A stretch of 64,000 bases of DNA, taken from Hydractinia symbiolongicarpus (taxonomy: Eukaryota; Cnidaria; Hydrozoa; Anthoathecata; Hydractiniidae). Of the stretch, positions 12,900-26,107 are shown one piece after another. A model generated the notes under the pieces. That model did no database searches. It saw only the letters and a program-made list of their open reading frames with translations, and was not told the DNA's origin. Positions within the stretch are counted from its first letter, which is position 1, and each line of letters begins with the position of its first letter. The stretch spans positions 34,889,828 through 34,953,827 of the forward strand of contig NC_079876.1 of the NCBI RefSeq assembly GCF_029227915.1. Direction: 5' to 3'. The translations under genes and the position numbers were made by a program.

Positions 12900-15800
12900 G
12901 TTTTTGAAACTGTCGCTATTTCTTCAGCGCGCGCTAAAGGCTAGGATTGGTCCCACAGTAAAAAATGACTTTTTTGTCTTAATTTTTATTTGAAGCGCTA
13001 CCACAGCGCCCAGTGTAATCGCTGAATTCCGGCAATCATGTCAAATTAAAAAGAATGTTATTTCTTGTAGTCCACTTGTCTCACTTATAACATTTATAAG
13101 GTCACAGTCCAAAATCAGTTCAATTTAGTCCCATAGTCAATCGTTTCACAGTTAAAAGCGATGCAAACTATTAATATGAGAAAAATATCGCTAAATGCAT
13201 CTTGGTACGAATATATGACGCAACCGTTGTAACTGAAGCGGATTTATACCGTTAGAAAGTCAATGAAATGTAGTTTTTGAAACTGTCGCTATTTCTTCAG
13301 CGCGCGCTAAAGGCTAGGATTGGTCCCACAGTAAAAAATGACTTTTTTGTCTTAATTTTTAATTGAAGCGCTACCACAGCGCCCAGTGTAATCGCTGAGT
13401 TCCGACAATCATGTCAAATTAAGAAGAATGTTATTTCTTGGAGTCCAATTGTCTCATTTATCACATTTATCAGGTCACAGTCCAAAGTTAGTTCAATTAA
13501 ATCCCACAGTCAATCGTTTTATTGTTAAAACCAATACAACCTTGTAATACAGGAAAAATATCACGAATTGTATGTTGGTACGAATATGTGACTCAACCGT
13601 TGTAACTCACACGGATTGATACTGTTAGAAAGTCAATGAAATTTTGTTTTTGAAGCTGTCGCTATTTTTTCAGCGCGCGATAACGGATAGGATTGGTCCC
13701 ACAGTAAAGAATGACTTATTTATCTAAATTTTTAATTGAAGCGCTACCATAGCGCCCAGTGTAATGGCTGAGTTTCGGCAATCATGTCAAGTTAAAAAGA
13801 ATGTTATTTCTTGGAGTCCAATTGTCTCACTTTAACATTTGTAAGGTCACAGTCCATAATCAGTTCAATTAAGTCCCACATTCAATCGTTTCACTGTTAA
13901 AAGCCATACAACCTAGTAGTACCGGAAAAATATCACGAAAAACATGTTGGTACGAATATGTGACTCAACCGTTGTAACTCAAACGGATTGATACTGTTAG
14001 AAAGTCAATGAAATGTAGTTTTTGAAACTGTCGCTATTTCTTCAGCGCGCGCTAAAGGCTAGGATTGGTCCCACTGTAAAAAATGACTTTTTTGTCTTAA
14101 TTTTTATATGAAGCGCTACCACAGCGCCCAGTGTAATCGCTGAGTTCCGGCAATCATGTCAAATTAAAAAGAATGTTATTTCTTGTAGTCCACTTGTCTC
14201 ACTTATAACATTTATAAGGTCACAGTCCAAAATCAGTTCAATTTAGTCCCATAGTCAATCGTTTCACAGTTAAAAGCGATGCAAACTAATAATATGAGAA
14301 AAATATCGCTAAATGCATCTTGGTACGAATATGTGACGCAACCATTGTAACTGAAGCGGATTTATACCGTTAGAAAGTCAATGAAATGTAGTTTTTGAAA
14401 CTGTCGCTATTTCTTCAGCGCGCGCTAAAGGCTAGGATTGGTCCCACAGTAAAAAATGACTTTTTTGTCTTAATTTTTAATTGAAGCGCTACCACAGCGC
14501 CCAGTGTAATCGCTGAGTTCCGGCAATCATGTCAAATTAAGAAGAATGTTATTTCTTGTAGTCCACTTGTCTCACTTATAACATTTATAAGGTCACAGTC
14601 CAAAATCAGTTCAATTTAGTCCCATAGTCAATCGTTTCACTGTTAAAAGCGATGCAAACTATTAATTTGAGAAAAATATCGCTAAATACATCTTGGTACG
14701 AATATGTGACTCAATTGTTGTAACTCAAACGGATTGATACTGTTAGAAAGTCAATGAAATGCAGTTTTTGAAACTGTCGCTATTTCTTCAGCGCGCGCTA
14801 AAGGCTAGGATTGGTCCCACAGTAAAAAATGACTTTTTTGTCTTAATTTTTATTTGAAGCGCTACCACAGCGCCCAGTGTAATCGCTGAGTTCCGGCAAT
14901 CATGTCAAATTAAAAAGAATGTTATTTCTTGTAGTCCACTTGTCTCACTTATAACATTTATAAGGTCACAGTCCAAAATCAGTTCAATTTAGTCCCATAG
15001 TCAATCGTTTCACAGTTAAAAGCGATGCAAACTATTAATATGAGAAAAATATCGCTAAATGCATCTTGGTACGAATATGTGACGCAACCGTTGTAACTGA
15101 AGCGGATTTATACCGTTAGAAAGTCAATGAAATGTAGTTTTTGAAACTGTCGCTATTTCTTCAGCGCGCGCTAACGGCTAGGATTGGTCCCACAGTAAGA
15201 AATGACTTATTTATCTAAATTTTTAATTGAAGCGCTACCATAGCGCCCAGTGTAATGGCTGAGTTTCGGCAATCATGTCAAGTTAAAAAGAATGTTATTT
15301 CTTGGAGTCCAATTGTCTCACTTTAACATTAATAAGGTCACAGTCCATAATCAGTTCAAATAAGTCCCACATTCAATCGTTTCACTGTTAAAAGCCATAC
15401 AACCTAGTAGTACCGGAAAAATATCACGAAAAACATGTTGGTACGAATATGTGACTCAACCGTTGTAACTCAAACGGATTGATACTGTTAGAAAGTCAAT
15501 GAAATGTAGTTTTTGAAACTGTCGCTATTTCTTCAGCGCGCGCTAAAGGCTAGGATTGGTCCCACAGTAAAAAATGACTTTTTTGTCTTAATTTATATTT
15601 GAAGCGCTACCACAGCGCCCAGTGTAATCGCTGAATTCCGGCAATCATGTCAAATTAAAAAGAATGTTATTTCTTGTAGTCCACTTGTCTCACTTATAAC
15701 ATTTATAAGGTCACAGTCCAAAATCAGTTCAATTTAGTCCCATAGTCAATCGTTTCACAGTTAAAAGCGATGAAAACTATTAATATGAGAAAAATATCGC

Positions 15801-16270
15801 TAAATGCATCTTGGTACGAATATATGACGCAACCGTTGTAACTGAAGCGGATTTATACCGTTAGAAAGTCAATGAAATGTAGTTTTTGAAACTGTCGCTA
15901 TTTCTTCAGCGCGCGCTAAAGGCTAGGATTGGTCCCACAGTAAAAAATGACTTTTTTGTCTTAATTTTTAATTGAAGCGCTACCACAGCGCCCAGTGTAA
16001 TCGCTGAGTTCCGGCAATCATGTCAAATTAAGAAGAATGTTATTTCTTGTAGTCCACTTGTCTCACTTATAACATTTATAAGGTCACAGTCCAAAATCAG
16101 TTCAATTTAGTCCCATAGTCAATCGTTTCACTGTTAAAAGCGATGCAAACTATTAATTTGAGAAAAATATCGCTAAATACATCTTGGTACGAATATGTGA
16201 CTCAATTGTTGTAACTCAAACGGATTGATACTGTTAGAAAGTCAATGAAATGCAGTTTTTGAAACTGTCG
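12900..16270. repeat. Mosaic A1 segment with seven- and four-monomer offsets
   Basis: Private variants recur at two offsets. GCTGAATTCCGG (13,021 and 15,630) and GAATATATGACGC (about 13,208 and 15,817) are 2,609 bp apart. ATTAATTTGAG (14,661 and 16,152) and CTCAATTGTTG (14,710 and 16,201) are 1,491 bp apart. The right part therefore joins pieces with different source registers, as repeated unequal exchange or gene conversion would produce. Confidence 0.7.
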
Positions 16271-19200
16271 CTATTTCTTCAGCGCGCGCTAAAGGCTAGG
16301 ATTGGTCCCACAGTAAAAAATGACTTTTTTGTCTTAATTTTTAATTGAAGCGCTACCACAGCGCCCAGTGTAATCGCTGAGTTCCGGCAATCATGTCAAA
16401 TTAAAAAGAATGTTATTTCTTGTAGTCCACTTGTCTCACTTATAACATTTATAAGGTCACAGTCCAAAATCAGTTCAATTTAGTCCCATAGTCAATCGTT
16501 TCACAGTTAAAAGCGATGCAAACTATTAATATGAGAAAAATATCGCTAAATGCATCTTGGTACGAATATGTGACGCAACCGTTGTAACTGAAGCGGATTT
16601 ATACCGTTAGAAAGTCAATGAAATGTAGTTTTTGAAACTGTCACTATTTCTTCAGCGCGCGCTAACGGCTAGGATTGGTCCTACAGTAAAAAATGACTTT
16701 TTTATCTTAATTTTTAATTGAAGCGCTACCACAGCGCCCAGTGTAATCGCTGAGTTCCGACAATCACGTCAAATTAAGAAGAATGTTATTTCTTGGAGTC
16801 CAATTGTCTCATTTATCACATTTATCAGGTCACAGTCCAAAGTTAGTTCAATTAAATCCTACAGTCAATCGTTTCATTGTTAAAACCAATACAACCTTGT
16901 AATACAGGAAAAATATCACGAAATGCATGTTGGTACGAATATGTGACTCAACCGTTGTAACTCACACGGATTGATACTGTTAGAAAGTCAATGAAATTTT
17001 GTTTTTAAAACTGTCGCTATTTCTTCAGCGCGCGCTAAAGGCTAGGATTGGTCCGACAGTAAAAAATGACTTTTTTGTCTTAATTTTTATTTGAAGCGCT
17101 ACCACAGCGCCCAGTGTAATCGCTGAGTTCCGGCAATCATGTCAAATTAAAAAGAATGTTATTTCTTGTAGTCCACTTGTCTCACTTATAACATTTATAA
17201 GGTCACAGTCCAAAATCAGTTCAATTTAGTCCCATAGTCAATCGTTTCACAGTTAAAAGCGATGCAAACTATTAATATGAGAAAAATATCGCTAAATGCA
17301 TCTTGGTACGAATATGTGACGCAACCGTTGTAACTGAAGCGGATTTATACCGTTAGAAAGTCAATTAAATGTAGTTTTTGAAACTGTCGCTATTTCTTCA
17401 GCGCGCGCTAAAGGCTAGGATTGGTCCCACAGTAAAAAATGACTTTTTTGTCTTAATTTTTAATTGAAGCGCTATCACAGCGCCCAGTGTAATCGCTGAG
17501 TTCCGGCAATCATGTCAAATTAAAAAGAATGTTATTTCTTGTAGTCCACTTGTCTCACTTATAACATTTATAAGGTCACAGTCCAAAATCAGTTCAATTT
17601 AGTCCCATAGTCAATCGTTTCACTGTTAAAAGCGATGCAAACTATTAATATGAGAAAAATATCGCTAAATACATCTTGGTACGAATATGTGACTCAACCG
17701 TTGTAACTCAAACGGATTGATACTGTTAGAAAGTCAATGAGATGTAGTTTTTGAAACTGTCGCTATTTCTTCAGCGCGCGCTAAAGGCTAGGATTGGTCC
17801 CACAGTAAAAAATGACTTTTTTGTCTTAATTTTTATTTGAAGCGCTACCACAGCGCCCAGTGTAATCGCTCAGTTCCGGCAATCATGTCAAATTAAAAAG
17901 AATGTTATTTCTTGTAGTCCACTTGTCTCACTTATAACATTTATAAGGTCACAGTCCAAAATCAGTTCAATTTAGTCCCATAGTCAATCGTTTCACAGTT
18001 AAAAGCGATGCAAACTATTAATATGAGAAAAATATCGCTAAATGCATCTTGGTACGAGTATGTGACGCAACCGTTGTAACTGAAGCAGATTTATACCGTT
18101 AGAAAGTCAATGAAATGTAGTTTTTGAAACTGTCGCTATTTCTTCAGCGCGCGCTAAAGGCTAGGATTGGTCCCACAGTAAAAAATGACTTTTTTGTCTT
18201 AATTTTTATTTGAAGCGCTACCACAGCGCCCAGTGTAATCGCTGAGTTCCGGCAATCATGTCAAATTAAAAAGAATGTTATTTCTTGTAGTCCACTTGTC
18301 TCACTTATAACATTTATAAGGTCACAGTCCAAAATCAGTTCAATTTAGTCCCATAGTCAATCGTTTCACAGTTAAAAGCGATGCAAACTATTAATATGAG
18401 AAAAATATCGCTAAATGCATCTTGGTACAAATATGTGACGCAACCGTTGTAACTGAAGCGGATTTATACCGTTAGAAAGTTAATGAAATGTAGTTTTTGA
18501 AACTGTCGCTATTTCTTCAGCGCGCGCTAAAGGCTAGGATTGGTCCCACAGTAAAAAATGACTTTTTTGTCTTAATTTTTAATTGAAGCGCTACCACAGC
18601 GCCCAGTGTAATCGCTGAGTTCCGGCAATCATGTCAAATTAAAAAGAATGTTATTTCTTGTAGTCCACTTGTCTCACTTATAACATTTATAAGGTCACAG
18701 TCCAAAATCAGTTCAATTTAGTCCCATAGTCAATCGTTTCACAGTTAAAAGCGATGCAAACTATTAATATGAGAAAAATATCGCTAAATGCATCTTGGTA
18801 CGAATATGTGACGCAACCGTTGTAACTGAAGCGGATTTATACCGTTAGAAAGTCAATGAAATGTAGTTTTTGAAACTGTCGCTATTTCTTCAGCGCGCGC
18901 TAAAGGCTAGGATTGGTCCCACAGTAAAAAATGACTTTTTTGTCTTAATTTTTATTTGAAGCGCTACCACAGCGCATAGTGTAATCGCTGAGTTCCGGCA
19001 ATCATGTCAAATTAAAAAGAATGTTATTTCTTGTAGTCCACTTGTCTCACTTATAACATTTATAAGGTCACAGTCCAAAATCAGTTCAATTTAGTCACAT
19101 AGTCAATCGTTTCACAGTTAAAAGCGATGCAAACTATTAATATGAGAAAAATATCGCTAAATGCATCTTGATACGAATTGTGACGCAACCGTTGTAACTG

Positions 19201-20180
19201 AAGCGGATTTACACCGTTAGAAAGTCATTGAAATGTAGTTTTTGAAACTGTCGCTATTTCTTCAGCGCGCGCTAAAGGCTAGGATTGGTCCCACAGTAAA
19301 AAATGACTTTTTTGTCTTAATTTTTATTTGAAGCGCTACCACAGCGCCCAGTGTAATCGCTGAGTTCCGGCAATCATGTCAAATTAAAAAGAATGTTATT
19401 TCTTGTAGTCCACTTGTCTCACTTATAACAGTTATAAGGTCACAGTCCAAAATCAGTTCAATTTAGTCCCATAGTCAATCGTTTCACAGTTAAAAGCGAT
19501 GCAAACTATTAATATGAGAAAAATATCGCTAAATGCATCTTGGTACGAATATGTGACGCAACCGTTGTAACTGAAGCGGATTTATACCGTTAGAAAGTCA
19601 ATGAAATATAGTTTTTGAAACTGTCGCTATTTCTTCAGCGCGCGCTAAAGGCTAGGATTGGTCCCACAGTAAAAAATGACTTTTTTGTCTTAATTTTTAA
19701 TTGAAGCGCTACCACAGCGCCCAGTGTAATCGCTGAGTTCCGGCAATCATGTCAAATTAAAAAGAATGTTATTTCTTGTAGTCCACTTGTCTCACTTATA
19801 ACATTTATAAGGTCACAGTCCAAAATCAGTTCAATTTAGTCCCATAGTCAATCGTTTCACTGTTAAAAGCGATGCAAACTATTAATATGAGAAAAATATC
19901 GCTAAATACATCTTGGTACGAATATGTGACTCAACCGTTGTAACTCAAACGGATTGATACCGTTAGAAAGTCAATGAAATGTAGTTTTTGAAACTGTCGC
20001 TATTTCTTCAGCGCGCTCTAAAGGCTAGGATTGGTCCCACAGTAAAAAATGACTTTTTTGTCTTAATTTTTAATTGAAGCGCTACCACAGCGCCCAGTGT
20101 AATCGCTGAGTTCCGACAATCACGTCAAATTAAGAAGAATGTTATTTCTTGCAGTCCACTTGTCTCACTTATAACATTTA
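16270..20180. repeat. Homogenised A1 zone, 373-bp period
   Basis: Consecutive monomers are almost identical here. GCTAAAGGC occurs at 17,407, 17,780, 18,153, 18,526, 18,899, 19,271 and 19,644, spacing 373 bp with one 372. The ACTATTAATATGAG variant is in nearly every copy. Only scattered substitutions separate neighbours, which implies recent local amplification of one monomer type. A 16.67-17.03 kb monomer of a different type interrupts the left part. Confidence 0.85.
19935..19964. other. CCGTT / AACGG / CCGTT cluster in an A monomer
   Basis: CCGTT at 19,935-19,939, AACGG at 19,948-19,952 and CCGTT at 19,960-19,964. The spacing is retained in A1 and in many A2 copies. Read on the proper strand, the outer two match the MYB core YAACGG. 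Binding is speculation. Confidence 0.5.
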
Positions 20181-20433
20181 TAAGGTCACAGTCCAAAATC
20201 AGTTCAATTTAGTCCCATAGTCAATCGTTTCACAGTTAAAAGCGATGCAAACTATTAATATGAGAAAAATATCGCTAAATGCATCTTGGTACGAATATGT
20301 GACCCAACCGTTGAAACTCAAACGGACTGACACAGTTAGAAAATCAGTGAAATGTAGTATTTGAAACTGTCTCTATTGCTTCAGCGCACGCTAACGGCTA
20401 GGATTGGTCGCACAGTAAAAAATGACTTTTTTA

Positions 20434-20450
20434 TCTTAATTTAATAAGGT
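20434..20450. repeat. 109-bp internal deletion junction in an A1 monomer
   Basis: TCTTAATTT runs directly into AATAAGGTCACAG. In the preceding monomer these landmarks are 119 bp apart; here they are 10 bp apart. The GCGCT hairpin block and the AGTCCA segment are lost. The junction sits among A/T-rich bases shared by both sides. Confidence 0.88.
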
Positions 20451-21120
20451 CACAGTCCAAAATCAGTTCAATTTAGTCCCATAGTCAATCGTTTCACAGT
20501 TAAAAGCGATGCAAACTATTAATATGAGAAAAATATCGCTAAATGCATCTTGATACGAATTGTGACGCAACCGTTGTAACTGAAGCGGATTTATACCGTT
20601 AGAAAGTCAATGAAATGTAGTTTTTGAAACTGTCGCTATTTCTTCAGCGCGCGCTAAAGGCTAGGATTGGTCCCACAGTAAAAAATGACTTTTTTGTCTT
20701 AATTTTTATTTGAAGCGCTACCACAGCGCCCAGTGTAATCGCTGAGTTCCGGCAATCATGTCAAATTAAAAAGAATGTTATTTCTTGTAGTCCACTTGTC
20801 TCACTTATAACAGTTATAAGGTCACAGTCCAAAATCAGTTCAATTAAATCCCACAGTCATTCGTTTCACTGTTAAAAGCAAAACAACCTAGTAATATCAG
20901 AAAAATATCGCTAAATACATGTTGGTACGAATATGTGACGCAACCATTGTAACTGAAGCGGATTGATACCGTTAGAAAGACAATGAATTGTAATTTTTGA
21001 AACTTTCGCTATTTCTTCAGCGCGCAATAACGGCTAGGATTGGTCCCACAGTAAAGAATGATTTATTTGCCTACATTTTTAAATGAAGCGCTACCACAGC
21101 GCCCAGTGTAATCGCTGAGT

Positions 21121-24092
21121 TCGAACACCACGTCAAATTAAGAAGAATGTTATTTTTGGGAGTCCAATTGTCTCATTTATCACATTTATCAGGTCACCGC
21201 CCAAAGTTAGTTCAATTTAGCCCCACAGCCAATTGTTTCACTGTTAAAAGCGAATCAACCTAGTAATATCAGATAAATATCACTAAAAACATGTTGGTAC
21301 AAACATGTGACCCAACCGTTAAAACTCAAACGGACTGACACCGTTAGAAAATCAGTGAAATGTAGTATTTGAAACTGCTCTATTACTTCAGCGCGCGCTA
21401 ACGGCTGAGATTGGTCCCACAGTAAAAAATGACTTTTTTATCTTAATTTTTAATTGAAGCGCTACCACACCGCCCAGTGTAATTGCTGAGTTTCGGCAAT
21501 CATGTCCAATTAAGAAGAATGTTATTTCTTGGAGTCCAATTGCCTCACTTTAACATTTATAAAGTCACAGTCCATAATCAGTTCAATTTAGTCCCACATT
21601 CAATCGTTTCACTGTTAAAAGCCATAGAACCTAGTAATACCGGAAAAATATCGCGAAAAACATGTTGGTACGAATATGAGATTCAACCGTTGTAACTCAA
21701 ACGGATTGATACTGTTAGAAAGTCAATGAAATGTAGTTTTTGAAGCTGTCGCTATTTCTTCAGCGGGCGCTAAAGGCTAGGATTGGTGCCAAAGTAAAAA
21801 ATGACTTTTTTGTCTTAATTTTTAATTGAAGCGCTACCACAGCGCCCAGTGTAATCGCTGAGTTCGAACACCACGTCAAATTAAAAAGAATGTTATTTCT
21901 GGGAGTCCAATTGTCTCATTTATCACATTTATCAGGTCACCGCCCAAAGTTAGTTCAATTTAGCCCCACAGCCAATTGTTTCACTGTTAAAAGCGAATCA
22001 ACCTAGTAATATCAGATAAATATCACTAAAAACATGTTGGTACAAACATGTGACCCAACCGTTAAAACTCAAACGGACTGACACCGTTAGAAAATCAGTG
22101 AAATGTAGTATTTGAAACTGCTCTATTACTTAAGCGCGCGCTAACGGCTGAGATTGGTCCCACAGTAAAAAATGACTTTTTTATCTTAATTTTTAATTGA
22201 AGCGCTACCACACCGCCCAGTGTAATTGCTGAGTTTCGGCAATCATGTCCAATTAAGAAGAATGTTATTTCTTGGAGTCCAATTGCCTCACTTTAACATT
22301 TATAAGGTCACAGTCCATAATCAGTTCAATTTAGTCCCACATTCAATCGTTTCACTGTTAAAAGCCATAGAACCTAGTAATACCGGAAAAATATCGCGAA
22401 AAACATGTTGGTACGAATATGAGATTCAACCGTTGTAACTCAAACGGATTGATACTGTTAGAAAGTCAATGAAATGTAGTTTTTGAAGCTGTCGCTATTT
22501 CTTCAGCGGGCGCTAAAGGCTAGGATTGGTGCCAAAGTAAAAAATGACTTTTTTGTCTTAATTTTTAATTGAAGCGCTACCACAGCGCCCAGTGTAATCG
22601 CTGAGTTCGAACACCACGTCAAATTAAGAAGAATGTTATTTCTGGGAGTCCAATTGTCTCATTTATCACATTTATCAGGTCACCGCCCAAAGTTAGTTCA
22701 ATTTAGCCCCACAGCCAATTGTTTCACTGTTAAAAGTGAATCAACCTAGTAATATCAGATAAATATCACTAAAAACATGTTGGTACAAACATGTGACCCA
22801 ACCGTTAAAACTCAAACGGACTGACACCGTTAGAAAATCAGTGAAATGTAGTATTTGAAACTGCTCTATTACTTCAGCGCGCGCTAACGGCTGAGATTGG
22901 TCCCACAGTAAAAAATGACTTTTTTATCTTAATTTTTAATTGAAGCGCTACCACACCGCCCAGTGTAATTGCTGAGTTTCGGCAATCATGTCCAATTAAG
23001 AAGAATGTTATTTCTTGGAGTCCAATTGCCTCACTTTAACATTTATAAGGTCACAGTCCATAATCAGTTCAATTTAGTCCCACATTCAATCGTTTCACTG
23101 TTAAAAGCCATAGAACCTAGTAATACCGGAAAAATATCGCGAAAAACATGTTGGTACGAATATGAGATTCAACCGTTGTAACTCAAACGGATTGATACTG
23201 TTAGAAAGTCAATGAAATGTAGTTTTTGAAGCTGTCGCTATTTCTTCAGCGTGCGCTAAAGGCTAGGATTGGTGCCAAAGTAAAAAATGACTTTTTTGTC
23301 TTAATTTTTAATTGAAGCGCTACCACAGCGCCCAGTGTAATCGCTGAGTTCGAACACCACGTCAAATTAAGAAGAATGTTATTTCTGGGAGTCCAATTGT
23401 CTCATTTATCACATTTATCAGGTCACCGCCCAAAGTTAGTTCAATTTAGCCCCACAGCCAATTGTTTCACTGTTAAAAGCGAATCAACCTAGTAATATCA
23501 GATAAATATCACTAAAAACATGTTGGTACAAACATGTGACCCAACCGTTAAAACTCAAACGGACTGACACCGTTAGAAAATCAGTGAAATGTAGTATTTG
23601 AAACTGCTCTATTACTTCAGCGCGCGCTAACGGCTGAGATTGGTCCCACAGTAAAAAATGACTTTTTTATCTTAATTTTTAATTGAAGCGCTACCACACC
23701 GCCCAGTGTAATTGCTGAGTTTCGGCAATCATGTCCAATTAAGAAGAATGTTATTTCTTGGAGTCCAATTGCCTCACTTTAACATTTATAAGGTCACAGT
23801 CCATAATCAGTTCAATTTAGTCCCACATTCAATCGTTTCACTGTTAAAAGCCATAGAACCTAGTAATACCGGAAAAATATCGCGAAAAACATGTTGGTAC
23901 GAATATGAGATTCAACCGTTGTAACTCAAACGGACTGATACTGTTAGAAAGTCAATGAAATGTAGTTTTTGAAGCTGTCGCTATTTCTTCAGCGGGCGCT
24001 AAAGGCTAGGATTGGTGCCAAAGTAAAAAATGACTTTTTTGTCTTAATTTTTAATTGAAGCGCTACCACAGCGCCCAGTGTAATCGCTGAGT
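21121..24092. repeat. Four-copy 743-bp dimer higher-order repeat
   Basis: The motif TCGAACACCACGTC starts at 21,121, 21,864, 22,607 and 23,350, exactly 743 bp apart. The expected fifth site at 24,093 reads TCTCACAATC, so the HOR ends there. Each unit holds two distinct monomers. One has CACCGCCCAAAG, GCCAATTGTTTC and GTTAAAACTC. The other has GCCTCACTTTAAC, GCCATAGAACC and GAGATTCAACC. Copies differ by only a few substitutions each (for example CTTAAGCG near 22,130, AAAAGTGAATC near 22,735, AGCGTGCGC near 23,250). The expansion is recent. It also yields four identical 70-codon open frames, which I do not regard as genes. Confidence 0.95.
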
Positions 24093-24559
24093 TCTCACAA
24101 TCATGTCAAATTGAAAAGAATGTTTTTTCTTGGAGTCCGCTTGTCTCACTTATAACATTTATAAGGTCACAGTCCAAAATCAGTTCAATTTAGTCCCACA
24201 GTCAATCGTTTCACTGTTAAAAGCGATGCAACCTAGTAATATCAGATAATTATCATTAAAAACATGTTGGTACAAACATGTGACCCAACCGTTGAAACTC
24301 AAACGGACTGACACCGTTAGAAAATCAGTGAAATGTAGTATTTCAAACTGTCTCTATTACTTCAGCGCGCGCTAACGGCTAGGATTGGTCCCACAGTAAA
24401 AAATAACTTTTTTATCTTAATTTTTAGTTGAAGCGCTACCACACCGTCCAGTGTAATGGCTGAGTTTCGGCAATCATGTCAAGTTAAAAAGAATGTTATT
24501 TCTTGGAGTCCAATTGTCGCACTTTCACATTTTTAAGGTCACAGTCCATAATCAGTTCA

Positions 24560-26107
24560 AATAAATCCCACAGTCATTCGTTCCACTGTTAAAAGCAATA
24601 CAACCTAGTAATACCGGAAAAATATCACGAAATACATGTTGGTACGAATATGTGACTCAACCGTTGCAACTCAAGCGGATTGATATTGTTCAGAAAGTCC
24701 ATGAAATGTAGTTCTTGAAACTGTTGCTATTTCTTCAACGCGCGATAACGGCTAGGATTGGTCCCACAGTAAATAATGACTTATTTATCTAAATTCTTAA
24801 ATAAAGCGCTACCACAGCACCCAGTGTAATTGCTAAGTTCCGGCAATCATGTCAAATTGAAAAGAATCTTATTTCTTGGAGTCCACTTGTCTCACTTATA
24901 ACATTTATAAGATCACAGTCCAAAATCAGTTCAATTTAGCCACACAGTCAATCGTTTCACTGTTAAAAGCGATGCAACCTAGTAATATCAGAAAAATATC
25001 GCTAAATACATGTTGGTACGAATATGTGACGCAACCATTGTAACTGAAGCAGATTGATACTGTTAGAAAGACAATGACATGTAATTTTTGAAACTGTCGC
25101 TATTTCTTCAGCGCGCAATAACGGCTAGGATTGGTCCCCAGTAAAGAATGATTTATTTGCCTACATTTTTAAATGAACCGCTACCACTGCGCCCAGTGTA
25201 ATCGCTGAGTTCGACCACCACGTCAAATTAAGAAGAATGTTATTTCTGGGAGTCCAATTGTCTCATTTATCACATTTATCAGGTCACAGTCCAAAGTTAG
25301 TTCAATTTAGACCCACAGTCAATCGTTTCACTGTTAAAAGCGATGCAACCTAGTAATATCAGATAAATATCACTAAAAACATGTTGGTACAAACATGTGA
25401 CCCAACCGTTAAAACTCAAACGGACTGACACCGTTAGAAAATCAGTGAAATGTAGTATTTGAAACTGTCTCTATTACTTCAGCGCGCGCTAACGGCTAGG
25501 ATTGGTCTCACAGTGAAAAATGACTTTTTTATCTTATTTTTTATTGAAGCGCTACCACAGCGTCCAGTGTAATTGCTGAGTTTCGGCAATCATGTCAAGT
25601 TAGGAAGAATGTTATTTCTTGGTGTCCAATTGTCTCACTTTAACATTTATAAGGTCACAGTCCATAATCAGTTCAATTAAATCCCACAGTCATTCGTTTC
25701 ACTGTTAAAAGCAATACAACCTAGTAATACCGGAAAAATATCACGAAATACATGTTGGGACGAATATGTGACTCAACCGTTGCAACTCAAGCGGATTGAT
25801 ATTGTTCAGAAAGTCCATGAAATGTAGTTCTTGAAACTGTTGCTATTTCTTCAACGCGCGATAACGGCTAGGATTGGTCCCACAGTAAAGAATGACTTAT
25901 TTATCTATTTTCTTAAATAAAGCGCTACCACAGCACCCAGTGTAATTGCTAAGTTCCGGCAATCATGTCAAATTGAAAAGAATGTTATTTCTTGGAGTCC
26001 ACTTGTCTCACTTATAACATTTATAAGATCACAGTCCAAAATCAGTTCAATTTAGCCACACAGTCAATCGTTTCACTGTTAAAAGCGATGCAACCTAGTA
26101 ATATCAG
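24560..26107. repeat. Trimer duplication in A1 (1,116-bp period)
   Basis: TGATATTGTTCAGAAAG occurs at 24,681 and 25,797, 1,116 bp apart. It is followed in both copies by GTAGTTCTTGAAACTGTTGC, TTCAACGCGCG and AATAAAGCGCTACC. Before it, CAGTCATTCG and CAATACAACC are also shared. This is the last A1 structure before the switch to A2. Confidence 0.8.

Noticed and set aside
21119-21134. GTTCGAACACC resembling a Pol III B-box, suggesting a tRNA or SINE origin
   Set aside because: The sequence misses the final conserved C of the B-box at the right spacing. No A-box lies upstream, and most A monomers read GTTCCGGCAATC here. No tRNA cloverleaf is found.
21483-23924. Four identical 70-codon frames (MLSFGNHVQL) spaced 743 bp apart
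   Set aside because: They are copies of one frame in the dimer HOR. Similar frames at 926 and 11,045 are broken in most other A monomers.
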